Numbered from the stretch's first letter, positions 7,253 through 15,442 are shown. The stretch: 15,537 bases of DNA from Micrococcales bacterium UBA7472 (GCA_002478545.1 DLOY01000026.1:1-15537), one strand, 5' to 3'. Notes: generated by a model from the sequence alone, not told the origin. A program made the numbers and translations.

Positions 7253-8686
7253 ATGAAACCGATTGATCCGCGCCTCTTCAGCGCATCCAAAGCGACCAGC
7301 TGGCTATTGGCCAGTCTGGTCGCCTTGGCGTTGATCGGGGTTGCTCTCACCGTCTCGATTGCCTATCAACTATCAACTTTTGTGGTTGAGGTATTCATCT
7401 ATCAGAAGCTGATTAGTGAGACTTTGCCGAGTCTTCTGCTTGCGCTGTTGCTGGGAAGCCTTCGCGCAATTTTGCACTTTGCACAGGAGGCGATCTCAAG
7501 TTTTGCTTCTCAGCGAATCAAGAGCGATCTCCGGCGCGAGGGATTACTGAGTCTCGTTGTCAAGCCTGGGGTGAACTCTGGTGAATGGTCCTACCTTCTT
7601 GGCCCGGGGCTCGACTCGCTGGATGTCTATTTCTCCAAGTACTTGCCGCAACTGGTTTACACAGCGTTGGTTACCCCACTTTTTATCGGACTACTTGTCT
7701 TTGTTGATCCGACCAGTGCGATTGTGCTCGTTTTCACGATCCCTTTGATTCCGCTATTTATGGTTCTGATTGGGCTGGTAACCAAAGAGGCGCAGGAGCG
7801 GCAGCTAAATTCACTGACGCGACTAAACCAGCACTTTCTTGAGGTACTAAGGGGAATCAATACGCTTCGAATATTCAATCGCATCGACCGACAGGCAGAT
7901 GTTCTCACTGATTTGTCGCTAGAGCACAGAACTAGAACCATGCGCGTTTTGCGCATCTCCTTTCTGTCTGGGTTTGCCCTTGAATTGGCAGCATCGCTAT
8001 CGGTGGCACTAATGGCGGTGACCATTGGAGTGAGATTGATTGACGGTGATTTATCGTTCCTGACCGGATTGTTTGTCCTCTTAGTTGCTCCCGAGGCATA
8101 CCTTCCGCTTCGACAAGTCGGCGCACAGTTTCACGCAGCTCAAGAGGCGGTAGCGGTCAGTGGCAGGATTTTGGACCAACTCAAGAGCACCTCAACACAA
8201 GCTGCAACATCGCTCGAAATTACTGATGGACTGACAGTGCTAGTAGGACCGTCAGGCAGTGGAAAAAGCACAATCCTGAGATCGCTCGCAAGCCAAGGCG
8301 GATATCAGCCCCAGCTTCCAATGTTTATTAGTGGAACCGTTAGGGAAAACATAGTTATGGGTTCTGATTTTGAGCCCGAAAGCTACCTTCGGGCCAAGGC
8401 TTTGAGCAAGATAACGGAACTAAGTGATGATTACGTCCTGTCCGAGGCATGCTCACTGAGCGGTGGCCAGATGCAGCGAGTGAATCTCGCACGAGCACTC
8501 TACAAAGCTCTTAGAACCAACAAAGTGCTTATTTTGGATGAACCGCTTTCACAACTTGATCCGAATCTGGTATCCGAGATTTCCTCTGCGCTAGCGTCAT
8601 TGCGATCCTCCGGCTTTCGCATCATTGCCGCATCACATCAGTCAGAACTGATACGCCTCGCAGATCGTGAGGTCCGAATTGGCTAA
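7253..8686 (+). CDS. cydD: CydD, ABC exporter half required for cytochrome bd assembly; shortened ATPase domain
   Basis: CydD pairs with CydC in a membrane ABC transporter needed for heme insertion into cytochrome bd; export of glutathione or cysteine, or heme handling, has been proposed for the family. The membrane part (1-305) has CydD hallmarks, such as LDSLDVYFSKYLPQL (120-134) and IPLIPLFMVLIGLVTKEA (163-180). The ATPase part keeps Walker A GPSGSGKST (332-340), Q-loop Gln354, signature LSGGQ (402-406), Walker B VLILDE (425-430) and His462. It is only about 165 residues, however. About 25 residues are missing between Walker A and the Q-loop compared with CydC next door, and the strands before Walker A, including the A-loop aromatic, are also largely missing. 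The total of 477 residues compares with about 550-590 in usual relatives. The reading frame is intact. It starts immediately after the cydB stop with no ribosome binding site, implying translational coupling. Confidence 0.92.
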   Translation: MKPIDPRLFSASKATSWLLASLVALALIGVALTVSIAYQLSTFVVEVFIYQKLISETLPSLLLALLLGSLRAILHFAQEAISSFASQRIKSDLRREGLLSLVVKPGVNSGEWSYLLGPGLDSLDVYFSKYLPQLVYTALVTPLFIGLLVFVDPTSAIVLVFTIPLIPLFMVLIGLVTKEAQERQLNSLTRLNQHFLEVLRGINTLRIFNRIDRQADVLTDLSLEHRTRTMRVLRISFLSGFALELAASLSVALMAVTIGVRLIDGDLSFLTGLFVLLVAPEAYLPLRQVGAQFHAAQEAVAVSGRILDQLKSTSTQAATSLEITDGLTVLVGPSGSGKSTILRSLASQGGYQPQLPMFISGTVRENIVMGSDFEPESYLRAKALSKITELSDDYVLSEACSLSGGQMQRVNLARALYKALRTNKVLILDEPLSQLDPNLVSEISSALASLRSSGFRIIAASHQSELIRLADREVRIG

Positions 8687-10274
8687 GCGGCTATTTACGC
8701 CACAGGGAAAGACTTTCAATCTTGGGTTATTGGCACTTGTCCTTGAGGCTGTAAGTGCAGTTGCGCTGTTGGCAACCAGTTCCTATCTGATCTCAAGAGC
8801 CGCCGAGCAGCCACCAATTATGTATCTGATGATGGCAGTGGTTGGGGTTCGTGCATTTGCTCTGGGGCGGGCCAGCTTTCGCTATTTGCAGCGTCTTGCT
8901 TTGCACGATGCCGTTTTTGCCAAGCTTGCAAACCTAAGGCCAAATCTTTTTCTAAGGCTCTCTCGGCGAAGTTCAATCGAAATCGCTGATGGCCTAGAGC
9001 GGGTGACGACAGATCTCGAATCGCTTCAAGATTGGACCCTGAGAGTTTTGGGGCCGGGGATTCAGGCCATAGTTGCAGTTCTAACCGCATCAGTCCTGAT
9101 ATCGGTTTGGTATCCAATCTCTGGTATTGCCACCCTCGTTATCGCAATCGGATCGCTTGCCACGATGCTGGTGGTCAGCTATCGGAGCACTGCCAAAACA
9201 ACTCACGAGCGATCAGTCGTAGCAGCAGAGTTGCGCTCTACTTTGATTGAACTCATCAGTGCGGCTGAGCTGATTGTGAGCTATGGATTACTTCAGAAGT
9301 ACCAAGAAAAGATCAGTTGGCTTGAAAAACGTCTGTGGAGAACTGACTTTCGATTTGGAGTGACGCTTGGGTTTGCAGCTTCTATCACTGGCCTCGGGGC
9401 CATCCTCGCTGTTGTGACTTCCGCCAGCCTGAGCCATTTCACCTACACTCGAGTGCCCGATCACATGTTGGCCCTGGCTGTGCTAACACCATTTGCTGTT
9501 TTTGATGTGGCGTCGAACCTGCAATCTGCGTCAATAGCATTTCACCGTTTTGCCCTCTCAAAACGAAAGCTTGCCCCGCTACTCACCGAGGACGAAAATG
9601 AGGGGACTGGGGGAGTAGAGATAGGTCCTTTACATTCGATCGAATCAATTGATCTCACACTTCAGCGCGAGAAATTTGTCCTCCCGGAAACCTCCTTCGT
9701 CTTGCCAGTAGCTGGAATAAGCGTTTTAGCCGGCCCAAGCGGATCGGGAAAATCCTCCATTGCAATGGCTCTAATCGGATTGCTGCCTTATCAGGGGAGC
9801 TTGAAGGTAAACGGCGTCGAAGTGTCGACTATTGATCAAATTTCATTGCGAAGTCAAATGGTTCTAATCGAGCAACATCCTCGTGTCTTTCTTGGCTCGG
9901 TCCGAGATAACCTTGCCATCTCAGGGCAAACTGATCCGATTCTGATGCAGCAAACCCTTGAGTTGGTGGGGCTCTTGGATGAATTTTCAGAGCGCGGATT
10001 GCTTGACCTGGAATTGACCGAGTCAGGCGCAAACATTTCCGGAGGTCAAGCTCAGCGTCTAGCAATCGCCAGGGCCCTAATGAGTGGGGCTAGATATCTA
10101 ATTTTGGATGAACCGACCAGCGGCTTGGATTGGGAAAACGCAATGAAATTGAGAGACGTAATTTTGGAGCTAAATCGATCCGGGGTCGGCTTTTTGGTCG
10201 TCACCCATGACATGGAGTTTGCTTCCACGTTGGGTGATTTTCAGGCGCTAAATTTGCTCGCTCAGGAGCACTAA
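8667..10274 (+). CDS. cydC: CydC, ABC exporter half required for cytochrome bd assembly
   Basis: CydC is the partner of CydD in the cytochrome bd assembly transporter. The 535-residue protein has an N-terminal membrane domain with the CydC-typical stretch VRAFALGRASFRYLQRLALH (61-80). The complete ATPase domain has Walker A GPSGSGKSS (356-364), Q-loop Gln403, signature ISGGQ (457-461), Walker B YLILDE (477-482), the D-loop region SGLD and His514 in VVTHD. The GTG at 8667 overlaps cydD by 20 bases but has no ribosome binding site. TTG at 8679 (overlap 8 bases) is preceded by GAGG (8669-8672) at six bases and may be the true start. The 3' end overlaps pabC by 27 bases, tail to tail. Last gene of cydABDC. 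Confidence 0.94.
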   Translation: MRSELAKRLFTPQGKTFNLGLLALVLEAVSAVALLATSSYLISRAAEQPPIMYLMMAVVGVRAFALGRASFRYLQRLALHDAVFAKLANLRPNLFLRLSRRSSIEIADGLERVTTDLESLQDWTLRVLGPGIQAIVAVLTASVLISVWYPISGIATLVIAIGSLATMLVVSYRSTAKTTHERSVVAAELRSTLIELISAAELIVSYGLLQKYQEKISWLEKRLWRTDFRFGVTLGFAASITGLGAILAVVTSASLSHFTYTRVPDHMLALAVLTPFAVFDVASNLQSASIAFHRFALSKRKLAPLLTEDENEGTGGVEIGPLHSIESIDLTLQREKFVLPETSFVLPVAGISVLAGPSGSGKSSIAMALIGLLPYQGSLKVNGVEVSTIDQISLRSQMVLIEQHPRVFLGSVRDNLAISGQTDPILMQQTLELVGLLDEFSERGLLDLELTESGANISGGQAQRLAIARALMSGARYLILDEPTSGLDWENAMKLRDVILELNRSGVGFLVVTHDMEFASTLGDFQALNLLAQEH

Positions 10275-11018
10275 GCGCTTTCTGAATGAGAGGTAGCGCT
10301 TCGGCGCTGCCAAGGGAATGTCAAACCACTTGGTCGCGGCCCTGATTCCTTGAAGAGCACTGAGGGACCAAACTTCACAGCCGGCCAAGTCTTCTGGACG
10401 AGCTTTTTTTAGCTCAATTTCAAACCCAGCCTGCTGCGCGAGTTCTAGCACCAATTCTCTGGTGATGCTAGGTAACCAATTGGTTTGCTCATCTGGTGCA
10501 CAAAGCACCTCACCTTCCCACCACATAATCGAACTGAGCGCACCATCGGCGATGAAGCCTTCCTCGCTAAGGATTACAGCCTCATCCGCGCCATGAAGGT
10601 TGGCCTTGCGGCGGAGCTTTTGACAGGCTGAGAGATCTGGACCCTTGATGCCGGGGGAGACCCGAGGGTCCTTTTCATCCAGGCTCCAAAGAGTCAAGGT
10701 TTCAGTTCGCTCCGGGGCTTCCCTGAGCCTGAGGAATAGTTGCTCACCGACTGGTTGAAACTCGCGGTATTCAAGTCTTGGAAACCAGACTCCCTCCCGT
10801 GGCAGTAACTCGACCACGGCCTTCGAATATGCCTCAAAGTTGATGTTTGCAGCATTGCTAATGCTTGATTGAAACCGATCAAAATGTTTCTTTAGGGCTC
10901 GGACCGAACCGTTTTCCACAAGAAAGCTGTCTGCAACCGTGAGCTGCTCCGCGATGGCGTAATCAACTTTCACCAGCCGATCGGAATCGAATCGGTAGAA
11001 ATCTCCGTTAACGCTCAT
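10248..11018 (-). CDS. pabC: Class IV aminotransferase, probable aminodeoxychorismate lyase
   Basis: This is a PLP-dependent fold-type IV enzyme of about 256 residues, predicted to convert 4-amino-4-deoxychorismate to p-aminobenzoate and pyruvate for folate synthesis. The segment GIKGPDLSACQKLRRKA (123-139) contains the likely PLP lysine (Lys125). It is followed by GADEAVILSEEGFIADGALS (143-162), the family's cofactor-binding segment. Branched-chain aminotransferases and D-amino acid transaminases share this fold, so the PabC call leans on the divergent pabB neighbour. ATG 11018 is chosen because a TAGTCT -10-like hexamer (11031-11026) ends seven bases before it, suggesting a leaderless mRNA. 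An in-frame TTG at 11051 would add 11 residues but overlaps the pabB start region. The gene converges on cydC with a 27-base overlap. Confidence 0.8.
   Translation of the reverse strand: MSVNGDFYRFDSDRLVKVDYAIAEQLTVADSFLVENGSVRALKKHFDRFQSSISNAANINFEAYSKAVVELLPREGVWFPRLEYREFQPVGEQLFLRLREAPERTETLTLWSLDEKDPRVSPGIKGPDLSACQKLRRKANLHGADEAVILSEEGFIADGALSSIMWWEGEVLCAPDEQTNWLPSITRELVLELAQQAGFEIELKKARPEDLAGCEVWSLSALQGIRAATKWFDIPLAAPKRYLSFRKRLVLLSEQI
10292..10311 (+). terminator. UUCG-tetraloop hairpin past cydC, inside pabC
   Basis: GGTAGCGC (10292-10299) pairs with GCGCTGCC (10304-10311), with a single G-U wobble, around a TTCG loop closed by C-G. Plus-strand RNA would form a classic cUUCGg hairpin beginning 17 bases after the cydC stop. 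There is no T-run after it (AAGGGAATG), so it may be a 3'-end stabilising or pausing structure rather than a complete intrinsic terminator. It lies antisense to the pabC 3' end. Confidence 0.35.
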
Positions 11019-11024
11019 CGCATC

Positions 11025-11031
11025 TAGACTA
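11025..11031. promoter_or_regulatory. Symmetric -10 element shared by divergent pabC and pabB
   Basis: TAGACTA reads TAGACT on the plus strand (11025-11030) and TAGTCT on the minus strand (11031-11026). Both fit the actinobacterial -10 pattern TANNNT. On the minus strand the spacing to the pabC ATG is seven bases, right for a leaderless start. On the plus strand it leaves a short leader with the AAGGGG ribosome binding site before pabB. The start codons are only 33 bases apart, so the promoters must overlap. The -35 matches are poor. Confidence 0.5.
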
Positions 11032-11051
11032 CGGAATTGGAAGGGGTGCAA

Positions 11052-12311
11052 ATGCCACTGTTAGTAAGTTCGCTGCGTGGCTGGAGCTCACTTCCAGATG
11101 TATTTGTTTCCTTCTTTGGCAACTCTGACAACGTTTTTTGGTTGGACCGATCTCACCACCCGACCAGTGGTTTTTCGGTGATTGGTGCCGGAGTTCCAAT
11201 TTCAAAGGCCGAGTACCAGGGTGAGTATGACGTTCAGCCCGCCATCCCTTTTCGACCATATCTGGTCGGCGTACTGAGCTATCTTCAACATGAGCTCAGT
11301 GGTCACTTTCTTCGCGTAGATCGGGCTATTGTCTACGAGCACTCAACCAAGATGCTGCATTTTGTGGGGGATTGCTCGGAATCGGAATTCAACGCTTGGT
11401 ATCACGCGGCGCTGCTTCGCCTCGCCCTGGTTGGCGGAAACTCCTCGAGCTATGAACTCGAGTTCCCCGCTGCAACAGCCCCACAATTATCAGCCGACGA
11501 TGCTGCGGCGGACTACCTTGACAAGATCTCCAAGGCACAAGAGTTCATTGCGAAAGGTGATGTTTATCAGCTTTGCCTGACCACCAGGCTTCGAGGTCTT
11601 TACTCAGGAGATCCACTTAGTTATTTCCTTCGACTTCGCAAGCAGCACTCAGCCCCCTATGCCGCGTTCCTGCGGGTCAATGGCAAGAGTTATGTCTCAA
11701 TTTCGCCGGAGCGATTGATTGAGGTGCACGGCTCCAGGGTGCTCAGTTCACCCATTAAGGGAACTCGAAGGCGGGGTGTTGACCAGGCCGAGGACCTGGC
11801 ATTGATTTCTGAACTGGCAGCTGACCCCAAGGAGCGTGCCGAAAACCTGATGATCGTTGACTTGATTCGAAACGATATCGCATCGGTTTGTGACCCAAGC
11901 TCGGTAACCGTCGAATCTCTTTTGGCAATTAGGACTTACTCCACGGTGCACCAGCTGGTTTCAGATGTGTCTGGCGAACTGCGCGATGGTCTTACTGGAT
12001 TCGATGCCCTGAAGGCGCTATTCCCAGGTGGATCCATGACCGGGGCCCCCAAGCTAAGGGCGATGGAGATCATTGAAGAGCTCGAGAGCTCGCCACGAGG
12101 TGACTACTCCGGGGGAATTGGCTGGATTGGCAAAGACGGCAGCATGGACCTGGGCATGGTAATTAGGACCGCAATATTTGATGGTGATGAGGTGAGCATT
12201 GGAATTGGTGGTGGTATCACTTCTGATTCAGTCCCTGAGGCTGAACATCGTGAGATTCAGCTCAAGGCCAATGCTCTCGTTAGCGCGCTATCTGCAAGCG
12301 TGGATTGGTAA
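11052..12311 (+). CDS. pabB: Aminodeoxychorismate synthase component I
   Basis: PabB converts chorismate to 4-amino-4-deoxychorismate using ammonia from a PabA-type glutaminase, which is not in this window. The 419-residue protein has the chorismate-binding fold in its second half: SPERLIEV (218-225), PIKGTRRRG (234-242), ENLMIVDLIRNDI (264-276), FPGGSMTGAPKLRAMEIIEE (324-343) and YSGGIGWI (352-359). The Lys236 in PIKGT is the active-site lysine typical of PabB; anthranilate synthases have Ala there (PLAGT), which excludes TrpE. The ATG at 11052 has AAGGGG five bases upstream; a TTG at 11037 in the same frame has no such site. It is divergent from pabC, its pathway partner, and lies 23 bases before leuS. 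Confidence 0.92.
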   Translation: MPLLVSSLRGWSSLPDVFVSFFGNSDNVFWLDRSHHPTSGFSVIGAGVPISKAEYQGEYDVQPAIPFRPYLVGVLSYLQHELSGHFLRVDRAIVYEHSTKMLHFVGDCSESEFNAWYHAALLRLALVGGNSSSYELEFPAATAPQLSADDAAADYLDKISKAQEFIAKGDVYQLCLTTRLRGLYSGDPLSYFLRLRKQHSAPYAAFLRVNGKSYVSISPERLIEVHGSRVLSSPIKGTRRRGVDQAEDLALISELAADPKERAENLMIVDLIRNDIASVCDPSSVTVESLLAIRTYSTVHQLVSDVSGELRDGLTGFDALKALFPGGSMTGAPKLRAMEIIEELESSPRGDYSGGIGWIGKDGSMDLGMVIRTAIFDGDEVSIGIGGGITSDSVPEAEHREIQLKANALVSALSASVDW

Positions 12312-12334
12312 CCTTTACAGGTTGAAATCAAAGG

Positions 12335-14809
12335 GTGTTTAGCTTGCACGAAGAGTACAGTTTCTCTGCCATTCAAGAGCGATGGCTGCCGGTTTGGGAC
12401 CAGCTTCAGCCGTTTGATTCGTCTAGGCCGGATGATTCCAGGCCGCGCAAGTATGTGCTGGACATGTTTCCATACCCATCGGGTGATCTTCACATGGGGC
12501 ACGCTGAGGCTTATGCCCTGGGCGACGTGATTTCACGCTATTGGATTCAAAAGGGCTACAACGTCTTGCACCCTATTGGCTGGGACGCCTTTGGTCTGCC
12601 TGCGGAAAATGCTGCTATCAAGCGCGGCCTTGATCCACGCGCATGGACCTACGAGAACATCGCGCAGCAAAAAGCTTCGATGCGTCGCTATGCCTGCAGC
12701 TTCGACTGGACCAGAGTGCTGCAAACGTGTGACCCGATTTACTACCGCTGGAACCAGTGGTTGTTCCTTGAGTTCTATAAGCGTGGCTTGGCCTATCGCA
12801 AAAACTCAAATGTCAACTGGTGCCCATCCTGCCAAACCGTGCTGGCAAATGAGCAGGTTGTGCAGGGGCTTTGCGAGAGGTGTGATTCTCAGGTAACGAA
12901 AAAGGCTCTCACACAGTGGTATTTCAAGGTCACCGACTACGCGGATCGACTATTGGATGACCTAGACAAACTCGAGGGCAACTGGCCAGCCAAGGTGCTG
13001 ACCATGCAGCGCAACTGGATCAACCGATCTGTCGGTGCAAATGTCCGCTTCGCGATTGCAGATTCCAAGCGTGAGATTGAGGTATTCACCACTCGCCCAG
13101 ACACTCTCTACGGCGCAACCTTTATGGTCGTTGCTGCAGACTCTGACCTAGCCAGCGAGCTGGTAGTAGATTCTCCAGCGCACGTTCGGATGGAGTTTGT
13201 TAGCTACCTAGAGAAGGTCAAGCAGTCCAACGATATCGAGCGTCTTGCCACCGACAGACCCAAGACCGGTGTCAAACTCGAGCGCTATGCGATTAACCCG
13301 CTGAATGGCGAAAAGCTCCCGATCTATGCCTCTGACTATGTCTTGGCGGACTACGGTACTGGTGCAATCATGGGAGTTCCAGCCCACGACGAGCGCGACA
13401 TGGCATTCGCCAACGCTTTGGGCATTGATGTCCGCATGGTGGTTCAGACTGAAAATGAGAATCCGGAAATCTCCCGAGTCGCCACCTCTGGTGATGGAGT
13501 CCTTGTCAACTCGGGAGAGTTGAATGGCCTCAAAAAGGAGCAGGCCATCGCCAAGGCAATCGAAATTCTTACCGAGCGCGGCACCGGAGAGGCAGCCAAG
13601 AACTTCCGTCTGCGCGATTGGTTGATCTCGCGCCAGCGTTATTGGGGCACACCAATTCCTATCATCCACTGCCCAAGTTGTGGCGAGGTACCTGTGCCAC
13701 AGGACCAGCTGCCGGTTGAGCTACCAAGTTCAGAGGGGCTGGATCTCTCACCTAAGGGCACATCGCCTCTTGGTGCGGCGGCCGACTGGGTAAATGTTCC
13801 GTGTCCAAAGTGCGCAGGGCCTGCGCGTCGTGACAGCGACACCATGGATACCTTTGTGGACTCCAGCTGGTACTTCCTTCGTTACCTGAACCCAAACTCT
13901 GAAGAGTTTGCCTTCGACGTCGAAGAGGCCAAGAAGTGGGCGCCCGTTGACCAGTACGTCGGTGGTGTCACTCACGCAATTCTCCACCTGCTCTATGCGC
14001 GCTTCTTTACCAAGGTTCTGCATGACATGGGCATGGTTGATTTCGATGAGCCATTCACCAAGCTGCTCAACCAGGGCATGGTACTCATGAATGGTTCTGC
14101 GATGAGCAAATCGCGCGGAAACCTAGTGAGGCTATCCGAGCAGCTGGACGAGCACGGCGTCGACGCGATTCGACTCACCATGGCTTTTGCAGGACCGCCA
14201 GAGGATGACATCGACTGGGCGGATGTTTCACCCGCAGCAAGCTCAAAATTCCTCGCTAGAGCCTGGCGAATTGCTCAGGATGTCGCTTCCTCGAAAGACG
14301 TCGATGTCACAGCGGGGGATAAGTCTGTGCGAGCTGCTACTCACTCGTTCTTGAAAGACTTCACGGAGTCGATCGAGTCCTTCAAGTTCAATGTTGGTGT
14401 CGCCAAAGTGATGGAGCTCACCAATGTCTTGCGTAAGGCCATTGATTCTGGTGTTGGAGGCGCAGACCCAGCAGTTCGTGAGGGTGCGGAGGAGCTAGCG
14501 AAGGCGCTATCGCTATTCGCTCCCTATACCGCAGAGGACATGTGGCGACTGCTTGGACACCAACCCTCTGTTTCTCTTGCCGGCCTAAGGCAGGTTGACG
14601 AGTCGCTACTCGTGAAGGACACCATCGTCGCGATTGCCCAGGTCGATGGCAAGCTGCGAGACAAGTTTGAGGTGAGCGTTTCGATCACCGAGGATGAGCT
14701 AAGAGAACTCGCATTGGCATCTGAATTGGTAAGGCGAGCCATTGGCGAGAAGGAGCTGGCTGCCGTTATTGTGCGTGCTCCAAAGCTTGTGAACATCGCG
14801 ACCAAGTAG
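12335..14809 (+). CDS. leuS: Leucyl-tRNA synthetase
   Basis: This class I aminoacyl-tRNA synthetase charges tRNA-Leu in the cytoplasm. The 824-residue protein is of normal bacterial length. It shows the HIGH-type motif HMGH (53-56), the zinc-binding knuckles CPSC...CERC (about 163-184), the CP1 editing domain (about 220-400, with TRPDTLYGA and GVPAHDERD), LISRQRYWGTPIP (about 429-441), a second cysteine pair (CPSC about 445, CPKC about 490), SSWYFLRY, and the KMSKS loop as AMSKS (589-593). An anticodon-binding domain and a C-terminal tRNA-contact domain end the protein. The GTG at 12335 is part of the AAAGGG sequence itself. TTG at 12344, eight bases after AAAGGG (12330-12335), is an equally good or better start and would remove three residues. 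It follows pabB by 23 bases. Confidence 0.97.
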   Translation: MFSLHEEYSFSAIQERWLPVWDQLQPFDSSRPDDSRPRKYVLDMFPYPSGDLHMGHAEAYALGDVISRYWIQKGYNVLHPIGWDAFGLPAENAAIKRGLDPRAWTYENIAQQKASMRRYACSFDWTRVLQTCDPIYYRWNQWLFLEFYKRGLAYRKNSNVNWCPSCQTVLANEQVVQGLCERCDSQVTKKALTQWYFKVTDYADRLLDDLDKLEGNWPAKVLTMQRNWINRSVGANVRFAIADSKREIEVFTTRPDTLYGATFMVVAADSDLASELVVDSPAHVRMEFVSYLEKVKQSNDIERLATDRPKTGVKLERYAINPLNGEKLPIYASDYVLADYGTGAIMGVPAHDERDMAFANALGIDVRMVVQTENENPEISRVATSGDGVLVNSGELNGLKKEQAIAKAIEILTERGTGEAAKNFRLRDWLISRQRYWGTPIPIIHCPSCGEVPVPQDQLPVELPSSEGLDLSPKGTSPLGAAADWVNVPCPKCAGPARRDSDTMDTFVDSSWYFLRYLNPNSEEFAFDVEEAKKWAPVDQYVGGVTHAILHLLYARFFTKVLHDMGMVDFDEPFTKLLNQGMVLMNGSAMSKSRGNLVRLSEQLDEHGVDAIRLTMAFAGPPEDDIDWADVSPAASSKFLARAWRIAQDVASSKDVDVTAGDKSVRAATHSFLKDFTESIESFKFNVGVAKVMELTNVLRKAIDSGVGGADPAVREGAEELAKALSLFAPYTAEDMWRLLGHQPSVSLAGLRQVDESLLVKDTIVAIAQVDGKLRDKFEVSVSITEDELRELALASELVRRAIGEKELAAVIVRAPKLVNIATK

Positions 14810-14844
14810 TGACTTGACCACATTCTTCCGGTCAGTGTCTCAAA

Positions 14845-14868
14845 CCATTGAGCAAGATGGCTCAATGG
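14845..14868 (+). terminator. Perfect 9-bp hairpin between leuS and comEA
   Basis: CCATTGAGC (14845-14853) pairs perfectly with GCTCAATGG (14860-14868) around the six-base loop AAGATG. It sits 36 bases after the leuS stop and ends four bases before the comEA ATG. No T-run follows, so it is not a standard intrinsic terminator. Its position lets it either end or slow leuS transcription, or control access to the comEA start, whose only ribosome-binding-like bases (GGGAAG) partly lie in the stem. Confidence 0.5.
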
Positions 14869-14872
14869 GAAG

Positions 14873-15442
14873 ATGCAAAGACTAAAGACTTGGTTCCAGG
14901 CGCTAGATCCGCAATCAAGAAAGAAACTTGTGGTTGCAGGTTTAGGGTCCGTCGTTGTTCTCTATTTGCTGTTGAACCAGCAGGCCGATGAAGGAAAGCC
15001 TGAGGCTACCGTCCTCTCCGAGGATGTTGAATTTTCGGGCAGCATCTTTGTTCATGTTGTTGGCGAGGTCAAAGAACCCGGTCTCTATGAGCTAGAACTT
15101 GGAGCCAGAGTTTCCGACGCGGTCGAAGTGGCGGGAGGCTTCACTCAAGATGCCGTCCAATCCTCGGTCAATTTGGCCAGAAATCTCTCGGATGGAGAGC
15201 AAGTCATCATTGCCTCCGAGGATCAATTTCAATCATCATCCGCTGCGGGAGGATTGGTTTCCCTCAATCGCGCGAGCGTTGAGGATTTAGATACGCTGCC
15301 CGGCGTTGGTCCGGCTTTGGCCGGTCGGATCATCGAATACCGAGAGTCCGTTGGGTCGTTCTCTGATGTTCGTGAACTCAGGGAGGTCAGCGGCATAGGC
15401 GAGAAGATGTTTGCCAAAATAAAAGACCTAGTGACTCTGTGA
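14873..15442 (+). CDS. comEA: ComEA family competence DNA-binding protein
   Basis: ComEA is a membrane-anchored receptor that binds double-stranded DNA outside the membrane during transformation and passes it to ComEC. The 189-residue protein has a short cytoplasmic N-terminus, one membrane anchor (about 19-34), a SLBB domain (about 57-115, FVHVVGEVKEPGLYELELG...), a Ser-rich linker (about 120-125), and a tandem helix-hairpin-helix domain (about 126-189). The last contains LNRASVEDLDTLPGVGPALA and VSGIGEKMFAKI. This is the typical actinobacterial layout. No alternative in-frame start precedes the membrane anchor. GGGAAG abuts the ATG directly, which is too close for normal Shine-Dalgarno use. 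It overlaps comEC by four bases. Confidence 0.92.
   Translation: MQRLKTWFQALDPQSRKKLVVAGLGSVVVLYLLLNQQADEGKPEATVLSEDVEFSGSIFVHVVGEVKEPGLYELELGARVSDAVEVAGGFTQDAVQSSVNLARNLSDGEQVIIASEDQFQSSSAAGGLVSLNRASVEDLDTLPGVGPALAGRIIEYRESVGSFSDVRELREVSGIGEKMFAKIKDLVTL

Noticed and set aside
10202..10236. Nested inverted repeats near the cydC 3' end (CACCCA/TGGGTG with inner TGGA/TCCA), considered as a pabC terminator
   Set aside because: The arms are short and separated by unpaired bases, and on the minus strand they are not followed by a T-run. The sequence codes for the conserved His region of CydC.
12310..12323. Small hairpin AACCT-TTAC-AGGTT after the pabB stop
   Set aside because: The stem is only five A/T-rich pairs with no T-run, immediately before leuS; it is too weak to call a terminator or attenuator. 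No leucine leader peptide or T-box is visible.
13208..13669. 153-codon open frame on the minus strand inside leuS
   Set aside because: It lies entirely within the well-supported leuS editing domain, has no ribosome binding site or recognisable motif, and is typical of antisense shadows of codon-biased genes.
14857..14991. Short frame starting at ATG 14857 and overlapping the comEA start
   Set aside because: It runs about 44 codons in a different frame, lacks a ribosome binding site and recognisable features, and overlaps the well-supported comEA N-terminus.
15297..15325. GC-rich inverted repeats (CCGGC/GCCGG) in comEA
   Set aside because: They encode the conserved glycine-rich helix-hairpin-helix turn (LPGVGPALAGR); coding constraint explains them.
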